Shown piece after piece: positions 9,385-18,633 of a DNA stretch of 55,825 nt. Position 1 is the stretch's first letter; each line of letters starts with the position of its first letter. Position numbers and translations under genes: made by a program. The notes beneath the pieces are model-generated. The model saw only the letters and a program-made list of their open reading frames with translations, was not told the origin of the DNA and ran no database searches. Origin of the DNA: Deltaproteobacteria bacterium (lineage in GTDB: Bacteria > Myxococcota_A > Polyangia > Polyangiales > Ga0077539); contig CANJUR010000026.1 of the NCBI GenBank assembly GCA_947477565.1, positions 1-55,825 of the forward strand. The letters run 5' to 3'.

Positions 9385-11004
9385 TCAGCGACCGCAGCGC
9401 GACACAACCTGCTGCCGATAGAAACCAAGCTCGTCGCGCCAGAATTCGCCGTTGAAGGGCCAGAGGTAGTGTTCCTCATCCGCGGTGACACGGTTGGCCC
9501 GGGCGACGTCGACGCTCACCTGCTGCTGCTGCATTTCTTGAGATAGTTGGCCGCGGCGCGCGTTCAGGATCTCGATGAGGATCGCCGTCGCCTGGTTTTG
9601 CAGGTCGCCGAGTTCTTCGACGGCGCGGGTGTAACGACCGCGGGCGAGCGTTCCGGCACTCTCGATGGCGAAGCTCTTCGCGACGGAGATGTCCTGAATG
9701 ATGCGCGCGCCGACGGAACTATTGCGGAAAGCCGCGGGCATCCCATTGTGCCGACGCTCCTCGCTCTCAAGCTGGGCGACGTATTCCAGGTTACGCAGCA
9801 GCGTGCGGTCGCCGAACGCTGTCTCCACCACCGGACGGAGCCGGTTGGGCAGGTTGGCGTGGCCCTCGCGCACGTTCTTGAGGAACTGGAAAAAGCTCGG
9901 ATCGTCCTGGTACTGCTGCAGGTAGCGCTCGATCTCCGGGCGAAGGTCACCGAAGCGCTCGTTGAACTGCGCAACCACTTCTTCTGCCTCGTCGTAACGG
10001 CAGTTGGAGAAGAGGATCACGGACTTCAGCACCATCGCCTCCGGGTACCAGCCGTTGGCGAAGTACGGAGAAAACAGCGTGTGGATGTTGCCGAGAGCGC
10101 GGGGGTAGTCCTGTTGGAGGAAGTACGCCCAGCTCTCCTCGAAGAGCGAGTCGAGCCAGTATTCGGAATCGACGTCCACGTGGTTCCACGAGTCAATCGC
10201 CGACTCGAAGTGGCGCGTGGAGTAGTAGAGCCGAGCGAGCTCAAGCCAGGCGAGGTCGCTCATGCGGTCCTCGTCCTCGATGCCCTCAACGCCCTCGTCG
10301 ATTGCGTGGAGCACCTCGTTGAAGGCATCTACGCCGGGTTGCGAGCGACGCGCATTGACGTGCGAGATGCCCTCAAAAAACTTCGCCTGCACGTAGTACG
10401 GCGACTGACGCTGTACCTGCCGGAAGAGCGCGATCGCCTCGTCGTAGGCACCGTCGCGGTACTTGCTACGACCCATGAGGTAGAGCAGCTGGTTGTAGAG
10501 GCCGCGACTCTCGTTGTTGTTGAACTGCTGCAGCGCGGTGGTCGGGTAACGACCCACGCGGCGTACGATGTCGGCAGGCTCGGGGAGCTGCGACGCGAGC
10601 TGCGCGAGCCACTGCAGCGTGGCGTTGAAGTAGAGGTGCGATGGACCGCGCTCGACGATCTCGTCGAAAACCGCGAGCGCCGACTGGTAGAATCCCAGGT
10701 GGTAGAGGCTCTTTCCAAGATGGAACTGAGCCTTCTGCTGGTTGGCTGGTGCGTCCTGCGTCTCGCCCTCCACCACGCGCTGGAACTGTACCGAAGCCTC
10801 CTGATAACGCTCCTGCTGGTAGAGCCGCAGCGCGTTCGCGAGCGCCTCGCTCGGCGGACCCTCCGCAGGTGGGGCGTCAGCGCTTCCCTGGGTGAAATCC
10901 ATGTTGGGTTGGGCGGGCTGAGCCCACGCCGAACCCGCCATGCCCAGGATCATCGCGGTCGTTCCTGCACCCGCGAGCCACTTCGACATTCGCCTCCGCA
11001 CCAT
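9385..11004 (-). CDS. GltC/NfsC-like TPR protein
   Basis: The product is about 539 residues with a signal peptide (MSKWLAGAGTTAMILGMAG, cleavage near AWAQ) and then multiple TPR-type repeats (ALRLYQQERYQEASVQFQR, AQFHLGKSLYHLGFYQSAL, RGLYNQLLYLMGRSKYRDG, YDEAIALFRQVQRQSPYY). A helical C-terminal region follows. It is the first gene of the five-gene operon and corresponds to GltC/NfsC. A start at 11037 is possible, but ATG at 11004 follows AAGGCGAG and places the basic residues directly before the hydrophobic core. The 276-bp region upstream, shared with the divergent lipoprotein gene, must hold the operon promoter. I saw no GltA/GltB-like barrel genes beside it. Confidence 0.78.
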   Translation of the reverse strand: MVRRRMSKWLAGAGTTAMILGMAGSAWAQPAQPNMDFTQGSADAPPAEGPPSEALANALRLYQQERYQEASVQFQRVVEGETQDAPANQQKAQFHLGKSLYHLGFYQSALAVFDEIVERGPSHLYFNATLQWLAQLASQLPEPADIVRRVGRYPTTALQQFNNNESRGLYNQLLYLMGRSKYRDGAYDEAIALFRQVQRQSPYYVQAKFFEGISHVNARRSQPGVDAFNEVLHAIDEGVEGIEDEDRMSDLAWLELARLYYSTRHFESAIDSWNHVDVDSEYWLDSLFEESWAYFLQQDYPRALGNIHTLFSPYFANGWYPEAMVLKSVILFSNCRYDEAEEVVAQFNERFGDLRPEIERYLQQYQDDPSFFQFLKNVREGHANLPNRLRPVVETAFGDRTLLRNLEYVAQLESEERRHNGMPAAFRNSSVGARIIQDISVAKSFAIESAGTLARGRYTRAVEELGDLQNQATAILIEILNARRGQLSQEMQQQQVSVDVARANRVTADEEHYLWPFNGEFWRDELGFYRQQVVSRCGR

Positions 11005-11280
11005 CGCTGCCTCGCCTTGCTTCACGTCACACGTCATCGCCCGATGGCGTCATCGTCACCGACAGACCCATCGCCGTCGAGCGACGCACTGTACTCAATC
11101 GTCCGGCGCAAGAGAAGCCATTCCACACATCTGCCTGGGGCCGACCTTGAGGTGGGGCCAGAGTGACCACCCCTTTCCGTGGTTGACGGCGGCTACAGGG
11201 TCTTTGGGCTTGACGGAATTCTGCGTGCGACGTTAGCGTCTCGCCGCTCGCCGCTGCGGGCGCGAGGAGATCCGTATCCC

Positions 11281-11733
11281 GTGAAGAGACTGGCATCGTT
11301 GGTGGGTGTTGTGGCGATCGGTCTCCTCGGTGCGACCGGCTGTGCGACCGAGGTCGTCGGAGACCCGTGCGCCCCTGGCCGGCCGATGAATCAGCCGTGT
11401 TCGCCGGGACGCGATGGCGGGAGCGCTGGGTGCTTTCTCGGCACCGAAATCTATATCGAGACCCAGTCGCTGGAGTGTCGCTCCCGAATCTGTCTTGTGT
11501 ACCGCTACCCCGAAGAGACCGACCGCACGGGCGCTGAGCGTCCGAAGCACGTGTACTGCACCTGCCGCTGCGGTGTCCCCCCGTCCCTCGCCGCAACCAC
11601 CGAGTCGTCGGTGCTCTGTACCTGTCCTGATACCTTCTCCTGCGTGTCCATCGCGGGCGAGCAGTACAACGAGGGCGTTCGTGGTTCGTACTGCGTACGC
11701 ACCAGCACCGTGCAAACCGCTACCGCTCCCTGA
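11281..11733 (+). CDS. Cys-rich lipoprotein, unknown function
   Basis: A GTG start gives about 150 residues. The N-terminus (KRLASLVGVVAIGLLGATGC) is a lipoprotein signal with an LGATGC lipobox. The mature part has about 14 Cys residues, several in pairs or close clusters (VYCTCRCGV, VLCTCPDTFSC), so it is probably a disulfide-stabilised protein on the outer membrane or cell surface. No family is recognised. A GAGGAG lies about 12 bases before the GTG. A weak sigma70-like sequence (TTGACG at 11209, GTTAGC at 11231) lies upstream. It is followed after 7 bp by yraN. Confidence 0.7.
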   Translation: MKRLASLVGVVAIGLLGATGCATEVVGDPCAPGRPMNQPCSPGRDGGSAGCFLGTEIYIETQSLECRSRICLVYRYPEETDRTGAERPKHVYCTCRCGVPPSLAATTESSVLCTCPDTFSCVSIAGEQYNEGVRGSYCVRTSTVQTATAP

Positions 11734-11740
11734 ATCCTCC

Positions 11741-12103
11741 GTGAAGAGTTCCGGCAGCACCACCGCACGTGGTCGCCTCGCCGAGAAACTCGTCGCTACG
11801 CACCTCGCCAACCAGGGCTTCATCGTCATCGCGCAAGACCTTCGGGTCGGCCGCGAGGAAGTAGACATCCTCGCATGGGAGGGCGCGACGCTCGTTGTCA
11901 TCGAGGTGCGCTCCCGGCGCGCTGGATCCATGGTCGATCCGCTCAGCAGCGTCTCCCGCGCCAAGCAGAGACGTCTCCGAATCGCCCTGGCGCGCTGCAT
12001 GGTTGACCGCGGCGCGCGAGACGGCCGCATCGATGTGGCCGCAGTCGTTGGTGACGTCCTCGTGGAGTATATCCCCAACGCCGTCGATTACACAGAGATG
12101 TAA
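11741..12103 (+). CDS. YraN/UPF0102 family endonuclease-like protein
   Basis: From the GTG at 11741 the product is 120 residues and covers the whole UPF0102 family: GRLAEKLVATHLANQGF, then an acidic core DLRVGREEVDILAWEG and LVVIEVRSR. This is the E...D...(E/Q)VR pattern of a Holliday-junction-resolvase-like PD-(D/E)XK fold. The biological role of YraN proteins is not settled. The reading frame is open further upstream, but that part overlaps the lipoprotein gene out of frame; the GTG 7 bp after that gene gives the normal family length. It is convergent with the next gene. Confidence 0.85.
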   Translation: MKSSGSTTARGRLAEKLVATHLANQGFIVIAQDLRVGREEVDILAWEGATLVVIEVRSRRAGSMVDPLSSVSRAKQRRLRIALARCMVDRGARDGRIDVAAVVGDVLVEYIPNAVDYTEM

Positions 12104-12119
12104 AAGTGCCCGATGGACG

Positions 12120-12848
12120 TCAGAGGCAGCGACGGCTCGAGCGGCTGCACGACAGGCTGCCCGGGCAGGGATTGAGGATCGAGCAATCACCGCATTCGCC
12201 GGAGGTGCGGTTGCAGGTGGTTCCGCTCGTGCACATCTCGGGGGTTCTGTTGCAGTTTCCGCAGGTGTGCGTCGCTGGGTTGCATTGCTGCATCGAGCCA
12301 CACACCGTGGCGTTTACAGTGCAATCAGGGATGCATATGCCATCGTTGGGCGAGCGTCCCTCCGGGTCGGGGATGCACACATAGGTTCCCGCTTGTGAGG
12401 CGGCGAGTTCCGTGGGTGCTGAGCGGCAAGGGGTGATCGCCCCTGAGCGATAGCTGCAGCGACGAACGCACACCGCACGACCGCTGAACGAGAGGTTGAT
12501 GCACACGCCAAACTCGCCGCACGGGGTGTTGGAAGTGCAGTTGACCGTGGTCGTGTAGCCACCGGGAAACAATGGAGCAGACGCGCAGCACGCAGAAACC
12601 GAATTGAGGCCTGCGCAATCGTTGGCGGTGCACGGCGCGCCGACGATCGGGGACGCGACGGCAGGGCACGTCGACGTCGGACTGTCGGTCGGACAGCAGT
12701 GTTCCAGACGGCACTCGAAGCCGCTCGGGCACATGCCGAGGCCATTTTCGTCGTCGGTGCCGCACCGGATCATCCCGGTGCGATCGAGCTCGGGAACCGC
12801 ACAACTTACGAGCACGGCGACAACGAACATCCAGCGTCGTGCGCTCAC
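12120..12848 (-). CDS. Cys-rich lipoprotein, unknown function
   Basis: About 242 residues from GTG at 12848, preceded by GGAGG. The signal (RRWMFVVAVLVSC) ends in an LVSC lipobox. The mature protein is very Cys-rich (CCPTDSPTSTC, CGNCNRTPEMCTSGTTCN, CSILNPCPGSLSCSRSSRRC), with evenly spaced CxxG/CxxxxxC patterns like secreted metazoan-type Cys repeats. Such surface proteins are common in myxobacteria, and no enzymatic domain is visible. The GTGA overlap with the stop of the upstream gene makes it the third gene of the glyQ operon. Confidence 0.75.
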   Translation of the reverse strand: MSARRWMFVVAVLVSCAVPELDRTGMIRCGTDDENGLGMCPSGFECRLEHCCPTDSPTSTCPAVASPIVGAPCTANDCAGLNSVSACCASAPLFPGGYTTTVNCTSNTPCGEFGVCINLSFSGRAVCVRRCSYRSGAITPCRSAPTELAASQAGTYVCIPDPEGRSPNDGICIPDCTVNATVCGSMQQCNPATHTCGNCNRTPEMCTSGTTCNRTSGECGDCSILNPCPGSLSCSRSSRRCL

Positions 12849-13648
12849 AGCGTTCCTCCGATCGCGATACCGAAACCAAACGGCGCAACCGCGATGCGCG
12901 GCGCAGTACGAACCTCGACCCGCTGCCCAGGCCCACGCAACGCGTACCAAAGCACGCCAGCCGCCGCGAAACCCAGGCCGAGTCCGCTGAACACGTATGC
13001 CTGTGTCGCCGTTCCGGAGGCGTTCGCCTGCGCATCCGCAGCGCTCTGGCTCCATGCCTCGGTGCCGGCGTTTACGTTTCGCAGCGTGTTGACCGAAGCG
13101 CTCGCGCTTACCCCCTGCACAATGCCCAGGACCCCAAGCGCCGCGCCAAGACCAACAGAAACCCACGGCCCGACGTTGGCGACGGCGCTGCGGTGGTACT
13201 CGACCCGAAACCACCGCGGTTCGATCACGGTGCGCTCGACGGTTCGCTCGACGGTTCGCTCTCGCACGATTACCTCCGGCGCCTGGCCCGCGAGGCGAGC
13301 GCTCTCCTCGCGTTCGCGCTGTTGCGCGGCGAGCGGCTGAAGCTGCGTCAGCATCTGGTTTAGCGCCGCGGGGTCGAAACCCGGTGCGCCCGCGCTGGCG
13401 AAGTCTTGCAGGGCCTGCGTGGCGCCGACGTAATCACCCTGTCGCTCGAGCGCCCGGGAGAGGTTGAAGAGTAGCTCCGGACGGTGCGAGATCGCGTGGG
13501 ACTCGCGAAATGCCCGCGCAGCCTCGTCGTAGCGGTGCGCCGCGAACGCGCGGTTGCCATTTCCAAAGTATGTCTCCGCCAGATTCTCCTGTGCAGACGC
13601 GGTGTTAGCCGCCAGCAATGCAGTGAGGATCATCGCCGATGTCTTCAT
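12845..13648 (-). CDS. exported TPR protein with C-terminal membrane segments
   Basis: 267 residues. A signal peptide ([19 protein letters not shown]) precedes a TPR pair (about 25-100: [36 protein letters not shown]). A charged linker with three tandem ERTV repeats follows (about 128-142). Two hydrophobic segments ([19 protein letters not shown] and [19 protein letters not shown]) flank an Ala/Ser-rich loop. This layout of TPR, linker and two TM segments recurs in myxobacterial proteins of unknown function. Start and stop overlap both neighbours (ATGA with glyQ, GTGA with the lipoprotein gene), so translation is probably coupled. Confidence 0.78.
   Translation of the reverse strand: MKTSAMILTALLAANTASAQENLAETYFGNGNRAFAAHRYDEAARAFRESHAISHRPELLFNLSRALERQGDYVGATQALQDFASAGAPGFDPAALNQMLTQLQPLAAQQREREESARLAGQAPEVIVRERTVERTVERTVIEPRWFRVEYHRSAVANVGPWVSVGLGAALGVLGIVQGVSASASVNTLRNVNAGTEAWSQSAADAQANASGTATQAYVFSGLGLGFAAAGVLWYALRGPGQRVEVRTAPRIAVAPFGFGIAIGGTL
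13228..13263. repeat. three 12-bp tandem units coding ERTV repeats
   Basis: Three near-identical 12-base units (consensus cggttcgctcga; the first has a G for T) lie in tandem inside the TPR protein gene. They encode the repeated tetrapeptide ERTV in the linker between the TPR part and the membrane segments. Being a multiple of three, the repeat can change copy number without shifting the frame. Confidence 0.8.
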
Positions 13649-14604
13649 CGCGACAGCACCTCCGGGGCGCGCTGCAGCAGCGGGAAACCCATCGCCTCAC
13701 GCTGCGCGAGCCAGCTCTCGGCGCAGCGGTGAGCGATGCCGCGAACGCGCTTGATGTAGTCCTGCCGCGCCGTGACGGAGATCGCGCCGCGGGCGTCGAG
13801 CACGTTGAAATGGTGCGAGGCCTTCACGCAGAAATCGTAGGCGGGCAGCACCAGGCGCTCAAGCGGAGCCTTCGTGTACACCAGCTCCGTGCGAGGGCCC
13901 TTCCTGGACTCGACGCGCTGCTCCTCCACGGAAAGTGCCCGACGACACTCGCGCTCGCTGGTGTCGAACTGCGCGCGGTGGTGCTCCACGTCCGCGTGGG
14001 TGAAGTTGTACGTGGACCACTCCCACTCCGCGCGCTTTGCGATCTCGCCGTAGCGCACGCCAGGCGCCCACATCGCGTCGTAGATGCTGTCGACGTCCTG
14101 CAGGTACATCACGATGCGCTCGAGCCCGTAGGTGAGCTCGCCGGAGACCGGACGGCAGTCGAAGCCGCCGCACTGCTGAAAATAGGTGAACTGCGACACC
14201 TCTAGACCATCGAGCCATACCTGCCAGCCGAGGCCCCAGGCGCCCAAGGTCGGGGACTCCCAGTCGTCCTCGACGAAACGAACGTCGTGCTTCAATGGGT
14301 CAGTGCCGAGGGCGCGCAGCGAGGCCAGGTACTGGTCCTGGATGTCGAGCGGCGACGGCTTCAGGATCACCTGGAACTGATGAAACTGTTGCAGGCGGTT
14401 GGGGTTGTCGCCGTAGCGTCCATCGGTCGGACGACGCGAGGGCTCGACGAACGCGACGTTCCAGGGCTCGGGGCCGAGGGCGCGGAGGAAGGTCGAGGGG
14501 TTGAAGGTGCCGGCGCCGACCTCACTGTTGTACGGCTGAACTAGAAGGCAGCCACGCTTCGACCAGAAATCCTGCAGCGTCAGGATGAGCTCTTGAAAGT
14601 ACAT
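13645..14604 (-). CDS. glyQ: glycyl-tRNA synthetase alpha subunit
   Basis: The protein (about 319 residues) starts [19 protein letters not shown] and matches the bacterial GlyQ family along its length: [69 protein letters not shown] and [19 protein letters not shown]. The alpha subunit forms glycyl-adenylate and works with GlyS in an alpha2beta2 enzyme that charges tRNA-Gly. A GTG at 14634 would add 10 residues; I prefer ATG at 14604, which matches the usual GlyQ N-terminus. glyS is normally the next gene, but here two envelope-protein genes follow, coupled by overlapping codons. glyS must be elsewhere in the genome. Confidence 0.97.
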   Translation of the reverse strand: MYFQELILTLQDFWSKRGCLLVQPYNSEVGAGTFNPSTFLRALGPEPWNVAFVEPSRRPTDGRYGDNPNRLQQFHQFQVILKPSPLDIQDQYLASLRALGTDPLKHDVRFVEDDWESPTLGAWGLGWQVWLDGLEVSQFTYFQQCGGFDCRPVSGELTYGLERIVMYLQDVDSIYDAMWAPGVRYGEIAKRAEWEWSTYNFTHADVEHHRAQFDTSERECRRALSVEEQRVESRKGPRTELVYTKAPLERLVLPAYDFCVKASHHFNVLDARGAISVTARQDYIKRVRGIAHRCAESWLAQREAMGFPLLQRAPEVLSR

Positions 14605-14683
14605 CGCGTCTTCGGAGGTACCCCAGTCCGCCACCGCGGATCAATGGATCACCGACCTCTCCGGGCACTACCTTGACCCGATC

Positions 14684-15427
14684 GTGTCCACCCTGATGCT
14701 CACCCTTACCTCCCATGTCATCGCCGATCCGGCGCACCTGCTCAAGCAGCGCGCGACGCTTCCCGGCGCGCATGGCTATGACCGCTCTGCCCACGCACTG
14801 CGCGTCGCCGCCGCGAAGGGCGTCCCCCTCGCCGATCGCCTCGCCCTCGCACTCCACGGCAGTTGGATGGTCAACAGCCGCGCCACGTCGCCGGTCTTTC
14901 GCCGTTGGGTCCAGGATCCACCAGGGCCAGCCTGGATATTACTCGATAGTGTATTGCGTGACGGCCCCGAAGGGTGGCTTTCATGCACCGACGACGAGCG
15001 CGCGGCAACGGCGCAAACGGTCGCGCTACTCTGTGGCGACGACGTGGGAGTGGCAGCAGTAAGCAAGGTGCTCGCGCTGCTCTATCCGCAGACGATGTGC
15101 CTCATGGACGACCACGCCATCGCCTTCCTCGGCCTCGACTACGCCTTCGCTCCGGGCGAGGAGGAGGGCACCGCAGGACCGGACTGGTTCGTCCCTACGC
15201 TGAACGTTTTCAGTGCCGCCGTTGTGGGCAACCGCGACGTGCTCACGACCCTCGCCGCGGCGCACACGGAAGCCATCCTCGACGCCACACAGGTGCTCGA
15301 TCGGGTGCTGTGGGTCGCTTCGTACGGCGATCGCTTCTTCCGGGCCGCGGTGGCGCATTCATCGCTCGCCCAGAACCGTGTCGTCTCCGCGAACGATGAG
15401 GCAAGCAGCAAAGGGCGGCCCGGTTAA
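14684..15427 (+). CDS. hypothetical protein (247 aa)
   Basis: A GTG start gives 247 residues; an in-frame ATG at residue 5 is an alternative. The protein is soluble and mostly helical, with no signal peptide. The segment VAAVSKVLALLYPQTMCLM-DDHA suggests a helix-hairpin-type element, but I cannot name a family. It is divergent from glyQ (79-bp gap), so the two promoters probably share that interval. Confidence 0.65.
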   Translation: MSTLMLTLTSHVIADPAHLLKQRATLPGAHGYDRSAHALRVAAAKGVPLADRLALALHGSWMVNSRATSPVFRRWVQDPPGPAWILLDSVLRDGPEGWLSCTDDERAATAQTVALLCGDDVGVAAVSKVLALLYPQTMCLMDDHAIAFLGLDYAFAPGEEEGTAGPDWFVPTLNVFSAAVVGNRDVLTTLAAAHTEAILDATQVLDRVLWVASYGDRFFRAAVAHSSLAQNRVVSANDEASSKGRPG

Positions 15428-15576
15428 CCTGCCGCGCTTCGCCGGGTATGCGATCGGCGTGGGGGCGGTGCTCGGCGCGGTGCTCACGGTACCGGAGGAG
15501 TTCGTACGACGGTCGCGGGAATCCTGCGGGGCTCAGGGCGATCGTCGTCGCGCGCGATGGTGCTAACGTCGCGCCG

Positions 15577-16008
15577 ATGAAACAGGACGAGAGGACACCG
15601 ACAGGGCCGAAGTCGGCGCTGGCGGAGAAGCATGGGATCGATGCCTTCATGCTCTTCTGCGCGTACCACCTCGGAATCACCGCCAACGACGGGTACGAGT
15701 TTCAAAACGTGCATCAGGTTGCGAAGCGCTTCGGCGTCTCCAGCGGGATCATCAAGCAGGTGCTGCAAGATCTCGCGATGGACCCGGACCGACTGGTGAA
15801 CAGCGACTTCGACCTCTCCAGCGCGCAGATCGACGTACTCGAGGTGCCCCCGGGCGTCTCCCGCACGGAGGTCGCGCGGCCGCACTGGGACGCCTTTCGC
15901 AGTGCGAAGATGAAGACCCGCGACTGGCAGCGCGAGCTCGCCACGGACGCCCGCGAGAACGAGAAGACCTTCGGCCCGCGGCCCGCGCCGCGCGACCGAC
16001 GGAGGTAA
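15577..16008 (+). CDS. small protein with winged-helix-like region, unknown function
   Basis: ATG at 15577 gives 143 residues. The middle part (FQNVHQVAKRFGVSSGIIKQ, then VLQDLAMDPDRL) has helix-turn-helix-like spacing, suggesting a small DNA-binding or adaptor protein. The C-terminal third is charged (RDWQRELATDARENEKTF). No signal peptide is present. The ORF is open further upstream to 15448, but that part has poor composition and no start supported by a ribosome binding site. It precedes the next gene by 14 bp and is likely co-transcribed with it. Confidence 0.7.
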   Translation: MKQDERTPTGPKSALAEKHGIDAFMLFCAYHLGITANDGYEFQNVHQVAKRFGVSSGIIKQVLQDLAMDPDRLVNSDFDLSSAQIDVLEVPPGVSRTEVARPHWDAFRSAKMKTRDWQRELATDARENEKTFGPRPAPRDRRR

Positions 16009-16022
16009 GGGATATCCCCGCA

Positions 16023-16880
16023 ATGGATGCTGCCGCAACTTTACGTGTTCCTGTATGTAGTGACCCGAAGTGGCTGCGATCGGCGGTGCTCGGGCTGACC
16101 GCGGGCGTCTCCGGCGTGTTCGTCGCGTTGTTCGCACGCACCAACGTGCCCGCGGCGCTCGGCGTGCTCCCGGGTATGACCATCGGCGTATTCGGCGGCA
16201 GCGCCCTCGCTGCCTGGGCCCGGCGTCGCGGCGGAACGATCTCCCTCGTCGCCACCCCCGGCCGCCTCGACGTCAGCGACGAAGAGCGTCGCGTCGAGGT
16301 CATCGACCTCACCAGCCCCTACGGCGCCTTGCTTCTTACCAACGAGCGACGACGTGTGCTGATCCTCTCGCAGCACAACGACCCGGTGGTGCTCATCGAA
16401 TCTCTTGCTCCGCGCGCGGTCCCGACGGCCGCCTGGAGCCAGCGAATCACGTCGGTCGATCTCGATGCGGTCGCCTTGTCCGCCGCGAGCTCCCACGCCT
16501 TCGCGCTGCTGCCCGGCGAGTCACTCGACCCGCTGCTCGCGCACCTCGAAGCCACGCTCGACACCAACGCACCGTGGCTGCTCCAGCCCACCACCACGGG
16601 CACACTCACACTCACTCAGGACACCCTCACGCTCGCCGACAGGGTGCCGCTACGAGTGCCGATCCATCCGATAAACTATGCCGTAAAGGTGCAGGGCGGA
16701 CAGGTCGCCGGGCTCGGGCTCGCATCCACCGCAGACGAGGGATCCATGCTGCTGCTCGCGTGCGACGAGGCCACCGTGGAGCGACGCGCGGTGGTGACGG
16801 ACAACCCCGTAGACGCTTTCATCCCGATGTCGGCCTTCGAGGTGCTGCGGAGCCTCTATCGCACGCCCGCGAAGGGGTAA
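16023..16880 (+). CDS. hypothetical membrane protein (285 aa)
   Basis: Two adjacent N-terminal hydrophobic segments (about residues 18-40 and 42-66: AVLGLTAGVSGVFVALFA, LGVLPGMTIGVFGGSALAA) form a hairpin in the inner membrane. A soluble cytoplasmic domain of about 215 residues follows, with beta-rich, PH-like features (DVSDEERRVEVIDLTSPYG, RVLILSQHNDPVVLIESL). No known motif was recognised. It follows the small wHTH-like gene closely and is convergent with the Ser/Thr kinase gene (18-bp gap). Confidence 0.7.
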   Translation: MDAAATLRVPVCSDPKWLRSAVLGLTAGVSGVFVALFARTNVPAALGVLPGMTIGVFGGSALAAWARRRGGTISLVATPGRLDVSDEERRVEVIDLTSPYGALLLTNERRRVLILSQHNDPVVLIESLAPRAVPTAAWSQRITSVDLDAVALSAASSHAFALLPGESLDPLLAHLEATLDTNAPWLLQPTTTGTLTLTQDTLTLADRVPLRVPIHPINYAVKVQGGQVAGLGLASTADEGSMLLLACDEATVERRAVVTDNPVDAFIPMSAFEVLRSLYRTPAKG

Positions 16881-16898
16881 CGACGCACCGCTAAGCCG

Positions 16899-18461
16899 TC
16901 AGTAGACGTTGTCGCGATAGCCGGTCGGCGTCTGCGTGTTGGTGTGGGGTACCCGCGGGGCCCGGCGCACCGCGCGCGCGCCGATCGTCGTGGGCTCGAC
17001 GGGGCTCGACGGCATCGGCGGAACCTCGGTCACCCGCGGACGCATGCGCGCCACGTGCGAAAGGAGCGCGCCCGAGAGGGTGACCTGTTGGTCTTCGAAT
17101 CCCTCCAGGCGAAACACCAGCGCGTGCGCAGCGTTGGGGTTGCCGCGTGCGCCCGTCCATGTGCTGCGCAGAGGCGTGCGCCCGAGGACGACGCCGTTCT
17201 CGAGCACCTCGACGCCCGGCGGATCGCTGTCGAGCGAGAGTTGCACCTCTGGAGCGACCACCACGGGCGTCGGGCGCGTCGGTGCGTCGACCCGATGGAT
17301 GGCGATGGCGACGCCGAGCACCATCACCAGGAGGCCGACGCCGAGGAGCAGTGGCAACCGACGGGGTTCACGCAAAGCAGGCGGTGCCGGGAGGTCCGCA
17401 ACGAGCGACTCCGGGGATGGGGTCGTGAGCGCGCGGGGCAGCGGCGGGGGCAGCGACGAAGCGAGGGGAATCACGGGGTTTTCGTCGGAGGTAGGCAGGC
17501 GCGTCACGACGCTGTGGCCGAACTCCGCAGACATCGACCCGAGCGGCCGACCGACGGAAGCCCCGGCCTGCTTGATGGCGTCGATGAGTTCATCCATCGA
17601 GGCGTAGCGATCGTCGGGGTGCTTCGCGAGGCAGCGGTAGACGATCTCCTCGACCGCTGTGGGCACCTGCACCAAGGGGTTGACCTCGATGAGCGTCGGC
17701 ACCGGATCACTGACGTGCGCCATCAGCAGGTTGACCGAACTCTGACGCTCGAAGGGCACCTTCCCGGTGAGCAACTCAAAGAGGACCACCCCGAGTGAGT
17801 ACACGTCCGTCGCCGCGCAGACCCGCTCGCCGCGAATCTGCTCCGGGGCCATGTATTTGGGCGATCCCATGAAGAGGCCGGTCTGCGTGAGGGCCTCTTC
17901 GGCGGTCTCATCGGTGCGCTTGAGCAGTCCGAAATCGAGCACCTTCACGAAGTCAGGATCGTCGTCGTGGCGCACGAGAAAAATGTTGGCCGGCTTCAGG
18001 TCGCGGTGGATCACTCCGTGCCCATGAGCCTCCCGAAGCGCGCGGCAGGCTTGCACGAGAATGTGCAGCGCGCGCCCTACTTCCAGCGGCGAATCTTCCC
18101 GCAGAAGCCGGTGGAGCGTGCGCCCCTCCAGGTACTCCATCGCCATGAAATACAAGTCGTCGCTCGACTGCCCGTAGTCGTAGAGCGTGACCGTGTTGGG
18201 GTGCGTGAGCCTCGATACGAGGGACGCCTCGAGGAAGAAACGCTTGTGGAATTCCGGGTCGGTGTCGCCGTGGTAGTTCGGCTGCAATACCTTGAGCGCG
18301 ACGATGCGACCGAGCGGCGCCTGCTCGGCCCGGTAGACCTTGCCCATGCCGCCGCGCGCGATGATCGACAACACCTTGAACCGGTCGTTGATCACGCGCC
18401 CGATGAGCGGATCTCCCGGTGTGCTCGACGTCCCTGTGGTGTTGCTGACGGACTCAGCCAT
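16899..18461 (-). CDS. eukaryotic-like Ser/Thr protein kinase with TM and PEGA-like domain
   Basis: 520 residues from ATG 18461 (GGAG upstream). The kinase domain covers about residues 27-290: Gly-rich loop IARGGMGKVYRAE, catalytic Lys in VALKVLQPN, HRDLKPANIF, LDFGLLKR in place of the usual DFG-x-(A/S), and GSPKYMAPEQIRG. A Pro-rich linker leads to one TM segment (LPLLLGVGLLVMVLGVAIAI, about 395). An extracytoplasmic PEGA-like domain follows (DSDPPGVEVLENGVVLGRTP). All core catalytic residues are present, so it should be active. It is probably a membrane receptor kinase sensing the periplasm or wall; the ligand is unknown. Confidence 0.93.
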   Translation of the reverse strand: MAESVSNTTGTSSTPGDPLIGRVINDRFKVLSIIARGGMGKVYRAEQAPLGRIVALKVLQPNYHGDTDPEFHKRFFLEASLVSRLTHPNTVTLYDYGQSSDDLYFMAMEYLEGRTLHRLLREDSPLEVGRALHILVQACRALREAHGHGVIHRDLKPANIFLVRHDDDPDFVKVLDFGLLKRTDETAEEALTQTGLFMGSPKYMAPEQIRGERVCAATDVYSLGVVLFELLTGKVPFERQSSVNLLMAHVSDPVPTLIEVNPLVQVPTAVEEIVYRCLAKHPDDRYASMDELIDAIKQAGASVGRPLGSMSAEFGHSVVTRLPTSDENPVIPLASSLPPPLPRALTTPSPESLVADLPAPPALREPRRLPLLLGVGLLVMVLGVAIAIHRVDAPTRPTPVVVAPEVQLSLDSDPPGVEVLENGVVLGRTPLRSTWTGARGNPNAAHALVFRLEGFEDQQVTLSGALLSHVARMRPRVTEVPPMPSSPVEPTTIGARAVRRAPRVPHTNTQTPTGYRDNVY

Positions 18462-18633
18462 GCGCTCCAATGATCGGTCGGGCGTCGTTCTCCTGAAGCC
18501 CCCCGTCGAACCGAATTGCGAAGGATTGTTCCATCCACATCGGAGGCCGTCAACGCCGGTATCTGTCCGGTGTGGTGCATCGACAGTGGCGCGCGCGCTT
18601 GCAGGTGCCCCGTCCGCGTGCTGCCCTTCGCGC

